DNA of 13,084 nucleotides. Origin: Sulfurimonas sp. (lineage in GTDB: Bacteria > Campylobacterota > Campylobacteria > Campylobacterales > Sulfurimonadaceae). Shown here one piece after another: positions 6,369 through 13,084 of the stretch. The DNA lies in NCBI GenBank assembly GCA_021648465.1, contig JAKISR010000054.1, forward strand, positions 1-13,084, given 5' to 3'. Position 1 is the first letter of the stretch. Each line of letters begins with the position of its first letter. The translations under genes and the position numbers were made by a program. Under the pieces are notes generated by a model. The model saw only the letters and a program-made list of their open reading frames with translations. It did not search any database and was not told the origin of the DNA.

Positions 6369-7157
6369 ATGAACTTAATTAAAATAAATGATACCAATAG
6401 AGCCTCATTGGGGATATACCACAAACTTAGAGATAATGCTTTTTCTGAGGATAATAGCTTCATAGCTGATTCACCAAAAGTCGTAAATATACTTCTGCAA
6501 ACTGATATAAAGGTAAAAAGTATTTTAGCAACGAAAGAGTATTATGATGAGTTTGAAAAACTTATAAAAGAGAAAAATATACCAAAGCTTTTTATTATTG
6601 ATAAAAAAGAGATGCAGAAGATTATTGGGCATAAGATTCACCATAATTGTATGATGCATGGTGTTCGCCCAAGTGAGACTGCCCTTGAGAATCTTGATGA
6701 TAATATTATAATGCTTGATGAGATAACTTCAACACAAAATGTTGGCTCTATTGCTAGAAGTGCGGCAGCATTGAATGTTAACTCATATCTTTTACCAAAA
6801 CAAGCTCCACATCCATATAGCAGACGAGCTTTACGAGTCTCAATGGGGTATATAAGCAAGCTTAGTGTACATATTTATGATGATATGTTTGACACAATCA
6901 CCCTGCTAAAAGAGAGTGGATATAGAATTTTTGCAGCAGAAATAACAGAAGATTCAATCTCACTTATAGATATCCAAATTCCAAAAAAATGGGTAATTTT
7001 GATGGGACATGAGGGTAAAGGCTTATCTAAAGAGATTATAAATATTTGTGATGAGGTTGTAGAGATTGAGATGATTAGTGATGTTAAAAGTTTAAATGTT
7101 GGAGTTGCAGCTTCTATAATAATGTATCAGTTTAAAAATAGTAGAAATTCAATATAA
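6369..7157 (+). CDS. SpoU/TrmH-family RNA 2'-O-methyltransferase
   Basis: 262 residues from the ATG at 6369. A TTG seven codons upstream also opens the frame but falls inside the promoter-like box. An N-terminal substrate-binding region spans about 1-100, followed by the knotted SPOUT catalytic domain at about 110-255. Motif 1 is NVGSIARSAAALNV (124-137) with N124 and R130. Motif 2 is ILMGHEGKGLS (210-220) with E215. Motif 3 is IEMISDVKSLNVGVAASI (233-250), where the family usually has IPMxGxxxSLNVSVA, so the proline and glycine are replaced here. It transfers methyl from S-adenosylmethionine to a ribose in tRNA or rRNA. The exact target (TrmH-, RlmB- or TsnR-like) cannot be told. No clear ribosome site is present. 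Confidence 0.9.
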   Translation: MNLIKINDTNRASLGIYHKLRDNAFSEDNSFIADSPKVVNILLQTDIKVKSILATKEYYDEFEKLIKEKNIPKLFIIDKKEMQKIIGHKIHHNCMMHGVRPSETALENLDDNIIMLDEITSTQNVGSIARSAAALNVNSYLLPKQAPHPYSRRALRVSMGYISKLSVHIYDDMFDTITLLKESGYRIFAAEITEDSISLIDIQIPKKWVILMGHEGKGLSKEIINICDEVVEIEMISDVKSLNVGVAASIIMYQFKNSRNSI

Positions 7158-7158
7158 T
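7153..7158 (+). promoter_or_regulatory. Possible -10 box for the EAL/HDOD gene
   Basis: TATAAT overlaps the stop codon of the methyltransferase gene, 28 bases before the EAL/HDOD start at 7187. It would give a leader of about 20 bases. The stop codon context favours such a match by chance, so support is moderate. Confidence 0.4.
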
Positions 7159-7186
7159 ATGTTAAAAACAATTAGATATTGGATTT

Positions 7187-8440
7187 ATGATGCAAATTGT
7201 ATATTTAGGTCGACAGCCAATTCTTGATAGAGAAAGTAATCTTAATTCTTATGAAATTTTATATAGTGAAGGAAGTGAGCCAGAAGAAGGTTTCTGCGAT
7301 AATCATTTAAGTGTATCTGTAATCAATAATATTTTAAATAAATTTATGACTAAAGAGATACTGGGAGATAGAAAAGCATTTGTAAAAATTGATAAATTTT
7401 TTTTATTGAGTGATCTAATTTTTACAATACCAACTGACTTTTTTATATTTTCTATTATAGATATTGACATAGATGAAAAAATTGTAGAAAGATTTAGTCA
7501 ATTAAAGAACAAAGGATATGAACTATCTATAAACGATATCATTTTTAATGAAAAAAACTTTAAAAAATATTTGCAAATAACAAGTTTTCTTTCATATATC
7601 AAAATGAATTTTAATAAAAAATTTGAAAACTCAAACGATATTAAAAAAATAATTGAAGTATTGAAAGTTAATAATATAAAAGTTGTTGCTACAAAAATAG
7701 AGGATTCAGATAGTTATACTGCTGCTAAAAATTTGGGATGTGAATTTTTTCAAGGCTATTTTTTTGCAAAACCAAAATTTTTTAAGAATAAAGGGTATGA
7801 TTCATCACAGGCAAAAATTTTAAAGTTGTACACGCTTTTAATGGAAAATACAAATATAGATGAAATAGCTACAGAATTTGAGCAAAATCATGCAATAACT
7901 ATTCAGCTATTGCAGTATATAAACTCTGGTGCTTTTCATTTTAAAAATAGAATTTCATCAATTCATCATGTTTTAATATTAGTTGGCAGAACACCGCTCG
8001 CACAATGGTTAATGTTAATCATTTATTCAAAATCTGCATCTACTAGCAATCAAGTTTCCCCATTGTTATTAATGGTAAAACATCGTACTGAACTTATGGA
8101 AGCTATTTTAAAAAAAGTAGTTCCAAATGTAAGGAGCAATACTCTTGGTCAAGCTTATTTTGTCGGAGTTTTATCACTTATAGATACTGTGTTTTCCACA
8201 AAATTGGAAAAAATCTTAGAAGATATGAATGTTGATGATATTATTAAAAATGCGCTTTTTAAAGATGCGGGCATATTAGGAGAAATTTATACATTGATTA
8301 GAGATATAGAGTCATTTTATACACCTGGTATATCTAAGTTTATAGAAAAACATAACTTAAGTGTAAATATTATAGAGGAGCTTTCTATAAAGAGTATGCA
8401 AGAAGTTACAACCCTTGAGAATCATATTTGTTTAAAGTAG
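7187..8440 (+). CDS. EAL-like and HDOD domain signalling protein
   Basis: 417 residues, with no membrane helix or signal, so cytoplasmic. The N-terminal part (about 5-200) is an EAL-type fold: GRQPILDRESNLNSYEILY, in which E23-I-L replaces the first residues of the catalytic ExLxR motif without its Arg, and FFQGYFFAKP (187-196) near the domain end. The other metal-binding acidic residues of active c-di-GMP phosphodiesterases are not obvious, so it is probably degenerate. The HDOD domain (about 205-400) includes LLQYINSGAF, GRTPLAQWL and GVLSLIDTVFS. HDOD lacks the HD metal site and serves as a scaffold. This YuxH-like architecture is common in regulators of motility or virulence. Two adjacent ATGs (7187, 7190) are possible starts behind a weak GGA site. 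Confidence 0.92.
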   Translation: MMQIVYLGRQPILDRESNLNSYEILYSEGSEPEEGFCDNHLSVSVINNILNKFMTKEILGDRKAFVKIDKFFLLSDLIFTIPTDFFIFSIIDIDIDEKIVERFSQLKNKGYELSINDIIFNEKNFKKYLQITSFLSYIKMNFNKKFENSNDIKKIIEVLKVNNIKVVATKIEDSDSYTAAKNLGCEFFQGYFFAKPKFFKNKGYDSSQAKILKLYTLLMENTNIDEIATEFEQNHAITIQLLQYINSGAFHFKNRISSIHHVLILVGRTPLAQWLMLIIYSKSASTSNQVSPLLLMVKHRTELMEAILKKVVPNVRSNTLGQAYFVGVLSLIDTVFSTKLEKILEDMNVDDIIKNALFKDAGILGEIYTLIRDIESFYTPGISKFIEKHNLSVNIIEELSIKSMQEVTTLENHICLK

Positions 8441-8441
8441 C

Positions 8442-8447
8442 TATAAT
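8442..8447 (+). promoter_or_regulatory. Likely -10 box for the DUF1971-ywbE pair
   Basis: TATAAT lies 27 bases before the ATG at 8475, directly after the EAL/HDOD stop. It predicts a leader of about 20 bases carrying the GAGGG ribosome site. No clear -35 box. Confidence 0.5.
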
Positions 8448-8474
8448 ATCGATAAAATAAACGAGGGTATTATT

Positions 8475-8831
8475 ATGAATTTTCAAAATAAAGAGTTACC
8501 AGAAGGTGCCAAAAAAGTTGGTGAGACTCCAAATATGACAGAAATTACAGCTGTAAAAGGGATACTTAGAAATCACCTCGCTCCAAAAGGCAAGTTTGGA
8601 CTTGTGGTTGTTGAGGAGGGTTCTTTAGAGTATGTCTGGGAAGATGATAAAGATAATGTTTTAAATGCTGATAAAGATCATCCTATTGTTATTGAACCAG
8701 AGAGATATCATCATGTAGTTATTACGGGTCCTGTAGTTTTTCGTGTTGAGTTTTATAAAGTTAAAAACCCAAATGAAGAGCATAAAGAAGGTGAGAGACC
8801 TGGTGAAGTTTTTTGTGAATGCATGGACTAG
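8475..8831 (+). CDS. DUF1971 (TehB/YeaR-like) cupin-type protein
   Basis: 118 residues, cytoplasmic. It matches the DUF1971 family, found alone in YeaR-like proteins and as an extra domain in some TehB tellurite-resistance proteins. Landmarks are a short N-terminal segment ending in GILRNHLAPKGKFGLVVV (H34), the strand pair GSLEYVWE, and VIEPERYHHVVI with H79-H80, then FRVEFYKV. The histidines could form a cupin-like metal site, though the family has no settled biochemical role. The C-terminus ends in a CxC motif (FCECMD). The GAGGG site has good spacing. The next gene starts directly after the stop codon, so the two are co-translated. Confidence 0.85.
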   Translation: MNFQNKELPEGAKKVGETPNMTEITAVKGILRNHLAPKGKFGLVVVEEGSLEYVWEDDKDNVLNADKDHPIVIEPERYHHVVITGPVVFRVEFYKVKNPNEEHKEGERPGEVFCECMD

Positions 8832-9026
8832 ATGATAGATGGTACAAAACGAGCTAATATCAAAAGTGGTATGAGCGTCGCTATAGTTTTAAAACAAGAT
8901 CAAAGTACAGGACTTTTAACTGATGGCATAATTCGTGATATTTTAACAAAATCAACTACTCATCCTCATGGAATTAAAGTTCGTCTTATGAGTCGTGAGG
9001 TAGGACGAGTTAAAGAAATATATTAA
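8832..9026 (+). CDS. ywbE: YwbE-family small protein (DUF2196)
   Basis: 64 residues. It closely follows the YwbE family pattern of Bacillus and many other bacteria: KRANIKSGMSVAIVLKQDQ, then TGLLTDGIIRDILT, then THPHGIKVRLMSREVGRVKEI. The THPHGIKVRL segment is the family hallmark. Length is normal for the family. It looks like a small beta-rich protein; function unknown. Its ATG abuts the TAG of the DUF1971 gene (zero spacing) and no good ribosome site precedes it, so translation probably depends on the upstream gene. Confidence 0.92.
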   Translation: MIDGTKRANIKSGMSVAIVLKQDQSTGLLTDGIIRDILTKSTTHPHGIKVRLMSREVGRVKEIY

Positions 9027-9034
9027 TATTTTAA

Positions 9035-9058
9035 GCAAAAGGAATATGCCTCTTTTTT
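9035..9058 (+). terminator. Weak intrinsic terminator after ywbE
   Basis: AAAAGG (9037-9042) can pair with CCTCTTTT (9049-9056) with one bulged C around a 6-base loop, followed by further T residues. The stem is short and AT-rich, but it lies 10 bases after the ywbE stop and before the dbpA promoter. Confidence 0.4.
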
Positions 9059-9064
9059 CGCTTT

Positions 9065-9116
9065 GGTGACTAAAGAACGCTTCTTATGAAACACATACTT
9101 TAGGTGCGGTGACTAA
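9065..9116. repeat. GGTGACTAA direct repeat between ywbE and dbpA
   Basis: GGTGACTAA occurs at 9065-9073 and 9108-9116, a 43-base spacing of about four DNA helix turns. The first copy lies within an imperfect palindrome, CTTTGGTGACTAAAG (9061-9075). The second lies just upstream of the -10 box at 9123. This could be an operator pair for dbpA; no known regulator site is recognised. Confidence 0.4.
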
Positions 9117-9122
9117 TTAAGA

Positions 9123-9128
9123 TATAAT
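9123..9128 (+). promoter_or_regulatory. Likely -10 box for dbpA
   Basis: TATAAT lies 17 bases before the dbpA ATG at 9146, giving a leader of only about 11 bases with no clear Shine-Dalgarno sequence. Confidence 0.5.
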
Positions 9129-9145
9129 TTCAAAAAAGATTTTTT

Positions 9146-10513
9146 ATGACTACAAAATTTTCAAGCCTTCCTTTATCAAAAGAGATGTTATGTAACTTAA
9201 ATGAGATAGGTTACAAAGAGATGACTCCTATTCAGGCCGAGACTCTTCCTTTTATCTTAGATGGCAAAGATGTCATAGCTCAAGCAAAAACTGGAAGTGG
9301 AAAAACTGCTGCTTTTGGCATAGGGCTTTTAACAAAACTTCAAGTAAAAAAATTTAGAGTTCAAACTCTTATACTATGTCCAACTCGTGAACTTGCAGAT
9401 CAAGTGGCAAAAGAGATTCGCATGTTGGCTCGTGCAACTCACAATATTAAGATATTAACCCTTTGCGGTGGAACTGCTTTTGGTCCTCAACTAGGCTCAC
9501 TTCGTCATGGTGCACACATCATTGTTGGAACACCAGGTAGAATTTTAAAACATCTCAAAAAAGAAACACTCTCACTTCAGGATATGGATACACTTGTTCT
9601 TGATGAAGCAGACAGAATGTTAGACATGGGCTTTAGTGAGGAGATAAATGAGGTTTTAGCTTTTGCTCCTAAAGAGAGACAAACACTTCTGTTTTCTGCA
9701 ACCTATACAAAGGAGATTTTAGGTATTAGTTCATCTATTCAAAATGACGCTATTAGTGTTAAAACTATTTCAACTGAGACAACCAATAAAATAGTTGAGA
9801 GGTTTTATGAAGTAGGACAAGGACAAAAAATAAATACACTCATAAATATTTTTAGCAACTTCAAACCTCAAAATGTTATAGTGTTTTGTAATACAAAAAT
9901 TCAAGCAGATGAAATAGCCAACAAACTTCAAAATAAAAAGATAGATGCATTAGCGATACATGGGGACTTAGAACAGTATGAGCGTAATGATGTGTTAGTT
10001 CAGTTTGCTAACAAAAGTGCAACAGTGTTAGTGGCAACTGATGTGGCAGCTCGTGGGCTTGATATAAAAGAATTATCTATGGTAGTTAACTTTGACATAC
10101 CTCATTCAGAAGAGACTTACACTCATAGAATTGGTCGAACAGGTCGTGCTGGAGCAGAAGGCTTAGCTTTTACACTTTATGAGTCATTTGAAATCCAAAA
10201 CGCTGATGAGTATAAAAATGAAATTCGTCTTTTTGAAGATATAGACTCTTTAAAAGTTATCAATGGTTTTGAGATGAGATCAGAAAATATAACACTTGTT
10301 ATAGAGGGTGGCAAAAAAAATAAAGTCCGTGCAGGAGATATTTTAGGTGCCTTAACAGGTGAAGCTGGTTTAAAAAGTAATAGCATCGGTAAGATAGACA
10401 TATATGAAAGACAAAGTTATGTTGCAATAGAGAATTCTAAGATAGATGAAGCATATGAAAAGTTAAAAGATGGAAAAATCAAAGGTAAAAAATTTTCAGT
10501 TTGGATTCTTTAA
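9146..10513 (+). CDS. dbpA: ATP-dependent DEAD-box RNA helicase DbpA
   Basis: 455 residues, nearly the length of E. coli DbpA. Helicase motifs in order: Q-motif region GYKEMTPIQ (22-30), motif I AKTGSGKT (47-54), PTREL (79-83), TPGR (129-132), DEAD (153-156), SAT (184-186), ATDVAARGLD (297-306) and HRIGRTGRAG (327-336). The C-terminal domain, about 380-455, is the DbpA RNA-binding domain (GGKKNKVRAGDILGALTGE, GKIKGKKF), which separates DbpA from RhlE- and DeaD-type helicases. In E. coli that domain binds hairpin 92 of 23S rRNA and the enzyme acts in large-subunit maturation. The stop codon overlaps the start of the next gene by 13 bases. Confidence 0.97.
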   Translation: MTTKFSSLPLSKEMLCNLNEIGYKEMTPIQAETLPFILDGKDVIAQAKTGSGKTAAFGIGLLTKLQVKKFRVQTLILCPTRELADQVAKEIRMLARATHNIKILTLCGGTAFGPQLGSLRHGAHIIVGTPGRILKHLKKETLSLQDMDTLVLDEADRMLDMGFSEEINEVLAFAPKERQTLLFSATYTKEILGISSSIQNDAISVKTISTETTNKIVERFYEVGQGQKINTLINIFSNFKPQNVIVFCNTKIQADEIANKLQNKKIDALAIHGDLEQYERNDVLVQFANKSATVLVATDVAARGLDIKELSMVVNFDIPHSEETYTHRIGRTGRAGAEGLAFTLYESFEIQNADEYKNEIRLFEDIDSLKVINGFEMRSENITLVIEGGKKNKVRAGDILGALTGEAGLKSNSIGKIDIYERQSYVAIENSKIDEAYEKLKDGKIKGKKFSVWIL

Positions 10514-11013
10514 AATACTTAAAACACTATCCACAAACTGTTAAACAACAGGTGATAGAGCTAATAAAACAGGATAAATTAGCTAAACATCTTTTAAATA
10601 AGTATCCAACTCCTCACTTTAAAAAAACAGATAAAGCTCTTTTTTCTTATATAAATGAGTTAAAAAATACTCACATGAAAAAAGTAGCCCCACTCAGTAA
10701 AGCTATTTATGATGGAAAGATAAATGTTATCCACAATGCTTTAGGGGCCCACTACCTCATCTCAAGGGTGCAAGGCAACAAACTAAAAGCAAAAAATGAG
10801 ATTCGTATAGCTTCAATGTTTAAATCTATTCCACAAGATTTTTTAGAGATGATAGTTGTACATGAACTAGCTCACTTCAAAGAAAAAGAACACAACAAAG
10901 CTTTTTATAAACTATGTGAACATATGCAACCAAACTACCACCAAGTAGAATTTGATCTAAGACTTTATCTTACTTATATTGATATTAGTGGTAAGTTGAA
11001 AAATTGGTGCTAA
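10501..11013 (+). CDS. YgjP-like zinc metallopeptidase (TTG start)
   Basis: 170 residues. The zinc site VVHELAHFKEKEHNKAF (from 119) gives H121, E122 and H125 of a gluzincin-like HExxH, followed by the HNxxF sequence (131-135) typical of the YgjP/DUF45 (M48-related) family, and a later H141. No signal peptide, so cytoplasmic. The N-terminal half is shorter than in many YgjP proteins. The proposed start is TTG at 10501, overlapping the end of dbpA. The first internal ATG (codon 59) would remove conserved sequence; a GTG at codon 18 (10552) is the alternative. There is no nearby ribosome site, so coupling to dbpA translation is likely. Substrate unknown. Confidence 0.85.
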   Translation: MDSLKYLKHYPQTVKQQVIELIKQDKLAKHLLNKYPTPHFKKTDKALFSYINELKNTHMKKVAPLSKAIYDGKINVIHNALGAHYLISRVQGNKLKAKNEIRIASMFKSIPQDFLEMIVVHELAHFKEKEHNKAFYKLCEHMQPNYHQVEFDLRLYLTYIDISGKLKNWC

Positions 11014-11078
11014 ATATTTTAGAGGTGTTTTAAATTTAATAGTAATGTAATTTGTAATGGTTTCTTGCAAGCTCAAAA

Positions 11079-12911
11079 TTAATTTAACATCAAAATTTTT
11101 TGCTCATAGCCACTTTCTATCTCATCAAGCTCATTTTGCACCTCTTCGAGAAGCTCAAAGTTCTTTTCAACTTCGTTCTCTTGGGTGGATACTAGTTTTG
11201 ATAATTCCATTAGTTTATGGCTGTCTCCACCGTTTGAGATTTCTATAAGTTTTTGATGGCTTTGCTCTAAAAGTTCTTCTGTTTTCATGATAGAATTTTC
11301 TAGTTTTTCAACCTTTTTCTTTAAAGGAGAAGTTAATTTGTTTCTTTCTCTAATTAATTCAGCTTTTAGTTTTTTGTTCTCATTTCTATTACTTTTAGGG
11401 GTAGTTTTAATTTTTTCAATTTCTTCTTCACCTTCCCAACCTATTTTTTCTAAAAATAAATCATACCCACCATCAAAATACTCAGCACCATCTTTTACAA
11501 AAATAATAAGCCTGTCACATAGACGACGAAGCAACTCCTCTGAGTGGGTTACTATAACAACTGCACCTTCAAAGTTTTTTATAGCTTTTGTTAAAGCTTC
11601 TATGGAATCCATATCGAGATGATTTGTAGGTTCATCAAGAAAAAGAAGATTTACATCACGAGCTAAAATTTGACCTAACATTACACGACTTTTTTCTCCA
11701 CCTGAGAGAAGGGAGATTTTTTTATCAGCAGAGTCGCCACTAAACATCATAGCGCCACTTATACTTCTTATAACTTGGGTGGAGAGTTTTGTGTTTGCTG
11801 AGTGAATCTCATCCAGAACTGTGTTTTCTGGGTGAAGTCTAGCTATATTTGTTTGTCCGAAATGTGCAAAACTAACACTTGGATGAGAGTTAATCTTACC
11901 TGTTAGTTGTTTTAACTCTCCTGCAAGAATATTTAAAAGAGTAGATTTTCCTTTTCCATTTTTACCAATAATTCCAATACACTCACCTTTTTGTATGCTA
12001 AATGAGATATTTTTAAAAAGAATATTATCAGGTGAATAACCAAAGCTTAAATCTTTTACATCAAGCATAACCTTTGAAGGTGTGTCTTTATAATTAAAAT
12101 TAAATGCAAGTGAGTTATCAAATCCAAGGTGATCTAATAGTTCCATCTTCTCTAATTGTTTGACTTTTGATTGAGCAAGCGAAGCTGTTGATGCACGAGC
12201 TTTATTTCTAGCTATAAACTCTTCAAGCTCTTTTACTTTTTTATCTTGAGCAGTTTTTTGTTTTGCATGTAGCTCATCATTTGCACTTAGTTGCTCGTAA
12301 AATTTATGAGTGTCACCAGGGAGAATATGGATACTTTTTCTTATTATTCCAGATGTATGAGTTGTAACAGCATCCATAAAATTTCTATCGTGAGTGATTA
12401 AGATAACTTCACCATCAAATGAGCGTAAAAAAGATTTTAACCAGCGAAGAGAAAGGATATCAAGGTAGTTTGTCGGTTCATCTAGAAGTAGTAAGTTTGG
12501 TTCAGTTACAAGTAGTTTAGCAAGATTTATGCGTATCTGAAATCCACCAGAAAAAGACAATGGGTCTTTATCTAAATCCTCTTGCACAAAACCTAAACCA
12601 AAAAGAATCTTTTCAACTCTATAGACATCATACTTCATATCATCTTCAAGTGCTAAAGTTGCTTCCTCTCTAAGAGTAGGTGCACTAAATTCAAGATGCT
12701 GTTTTAGCGCACCTACCTTGTAGTTTTTAGGGATGACAACCTCACCGCTATCAGCACTTTCCTCACCAAGAATAAGTTTAAAAAGTGTAGATTTTCCACT
12801 TCCGTTACGACCAACTAAACCAAGGCGATTGCCAGAGTTGAGCTTAAGATTTAGATTTTTAAAAAGCTCTTGAGAAGCAAATTTTTTTGAAATATCTTTT
12901 AACTGTATCAT
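11079..12911 (-). CDS. ABC-F family ATPase with C-terminal coiled coil
   Basis: 610 residues with two ATP-binding cassettes and no membrane domain. Cassette 1: Walker A GRNGSGKST (34-42), signature FSGGF (120-124, differing from LSGGQ) and Walker B LLLDEPTNYLD (141-151). The inter-domain linker spans about 190-275. Cassette 2: Walker A GKNGKGKST (316-324), signature LSGGE (402-406) and Walker B LLFLDEPTNHLD (422-433). A charged coiled coil occupies about 505-600, as in Uup- and YheS-type proteins. ABC-F proteins act on the ribosome in translation rather than in transport; the exact subgroup is uncertain. The start MIQLKDISKKF is typical of the family. No ribosome site precedes it, and the -10 box is almost at the start codon. 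Confidence 0.95.
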   Translation of the reverse strand: MIQLKDISKKFASQELFKNLNLKLNSGNRLGLVGRNGSGKSTLFKLILGEESADSGEVVIPKNYKVGALKQHLEFSAPTLREEATLALEDDMKYDVYRVEKILFGLGFVQEDLDKDPLSFSGGFQIRINLAKLLVTEPNLLLLDEPTNYLDILSLRWLKSFLRSFDGEVILITHDRNFMDAVTTHTSGIIRKSIHILPGDTHKFYEQLSANDELHAKQKTAQDKKVKELEEFIARNKARASTASLAQSKVKQLEKMELLDHLGFDNSLAFNFNYKDTPSKVMLDVKDLSFGYSPDNILFKNISFSIQKGECIGIIGKNGKGKSTLLNILAGELKQLTGKINSHPSVSFAHFGQTNIARLHPENTVLDEIHSANTKLSTQVIRSISGAMMFSGDSADKKISLLSGGEKSRVMLGQILARDVNLLFLDEPTNHLDMDSIEALTKAIKNFEGAVVIVTHSEELLRRLCDRLIIFVKDGAEYFDGGYDLFLEKIGWEGEEEIEKIKTTPKSNRNENKKLKAELIRERNKLTSPLKKKVEKLENSIMKTEELLEQSHQKLIEISNGGDSHKLMELSKLVSTQENEVEKNFELLEEVQNELDEIESGYEQKILMLN

Positions 12912-12916
12912 ATGAT

Positions 12917-12925
12917 ATTATACCA
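12917..12925 (-). promoter_or_regulatory. Extended -10 promoter of the ABC-F gene
   Basis: On the minus strand TGGTATAAT matches the extended -10 consensus TGnTATAAT. The last T is at 12917 and the ATG begins at 12911. Transcription normally starts 6-7 bases after the box, so the message would begin at or within a base or two of the start codon. Confidence 0.6.
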
Positions 12926-13035
12926 AATTTATAGTTTTTAATAATTTTAAATATTGCCCCAAATAATTCCATAACTTTGCCGACACCTCTAAGCTTATAA
13001 GAAACTCATCTTTTTTTGAATCCAGAAGCACCAAA

Positions 13036-13084
13036 TTAGGCTATAAAATCATTTATTATTTTTTTGACTCCATCCTTAGTAAAT
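13036..13084 (-). CDS. Possible 3' end of a truncated minus-strand gene
   Basis: The minus strand is open from the window edge to TAA at 13036-13038, encoding the tail FTKDGVKKIINDFIA. This has a plausible protein C-terminus composition, but it is only 15 codons long and could be chance. If real, it is upstream of and codirectional with the ABC-F gene, 124 bases away. Product unknown. Confidence 0.3.
   Translation of the reverse strand, partial: FTKDGVKKIINDFIA

Noticed and set aside
11063..11070. CTTGCAAG palindrome between the peptidase and ABC-F stops
   Set aside because: An 8-base palindrome with no loop or T-run is expected by chance and does not form a convincing terminator.
11057..11622. 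Plus-strand open frames opposite the ABC-F gene
   Set aside because: They are antisense to a well-supported coding region with intact ATPase motifs and show no domain or ribosome site.
1..13084. CRISPR, tRNA, rRNA, insertion sequence or phage features
   Set aside because: No regularly spaced repeats, cloverleaf signals, transposase motifs or terminal inverted repeats were found by eye on either strand.

Overview
The window looks like chromosomal DNA from a low-GC member of the Campylobacterota (formerly Epsilonproteobacteria). A Sulfurimonas or Arcobacter relative is my best guess, made from protein style, strong A+T bias and short gene spacing; I did no database search. No rRNA, tRNA, CRISPR array, transposase or phage gene was found. 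The layout is mostly housekeeping genes in small operons with gaps of tens of bases, plus one more accessory-looking section at about 1-5100.

Region 1 (1-2510): a two-component system on the minus strand, with an OmpR-type response regulator followed by an overlapping membrane histidine kinase. It is divergent from a small secreted cysteine-rich protein whose C-terminus carries repeated KCG / GKCG motifs, closed by a strong hairpin terminator. The small protein resembles HvfA-type precursors of oxazolone/thioamide-modified metal-binding peptides, but no modification enzyme is encoded here. Downstream of the kinase lie two copies of a hairpin element whose differences preserve base pairing.

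Region 2 (2511-5084): an AT-rich gap, then an apparent three-gene operon. It encodes an unrecognised 59-residue protein, a Tat-signal small subunit of the gluconate 2-dehydrogenase subunit 3 type, and an FAD-dependent GMC oxidoreductase without its own signal. The small subunit probably carries the flavoprotein to the periplasm; no cytochrome subunit follows.

Region 3 (5085-9026): rmuC on the minus strand, divergent from a SpoU-family RNA methyltransferase across a short gap with overlapping promoter-like boxes. Then come an EAL-like/HDOD signalling protein and a tight pair encoding a DUF1971 (TehB/YeaR-like) protein and a YwbE-family protein.

Region 4 (9027-13084): dbpA (DEAD-box helicase acting on ribosome precursors), overlapped by a YgjP-like zinc metallopeptidase gene that seems to start at TTG. 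Convergent to them is an ABC-F ATPase whose extended -10 box lies so close to the start codon that the mRNA is probably leaderless. The right edge may hold the last codons of another minus-strand gene.

The most interesting points are the possible orphan modified-peptide precursor facing a two-component system, the covarying hairpin pair at the left edge, the Tat-hitchhiking GMC complex lacking recognisable catalytic His/Asn motifs, and the leaderless ABC-F gene.
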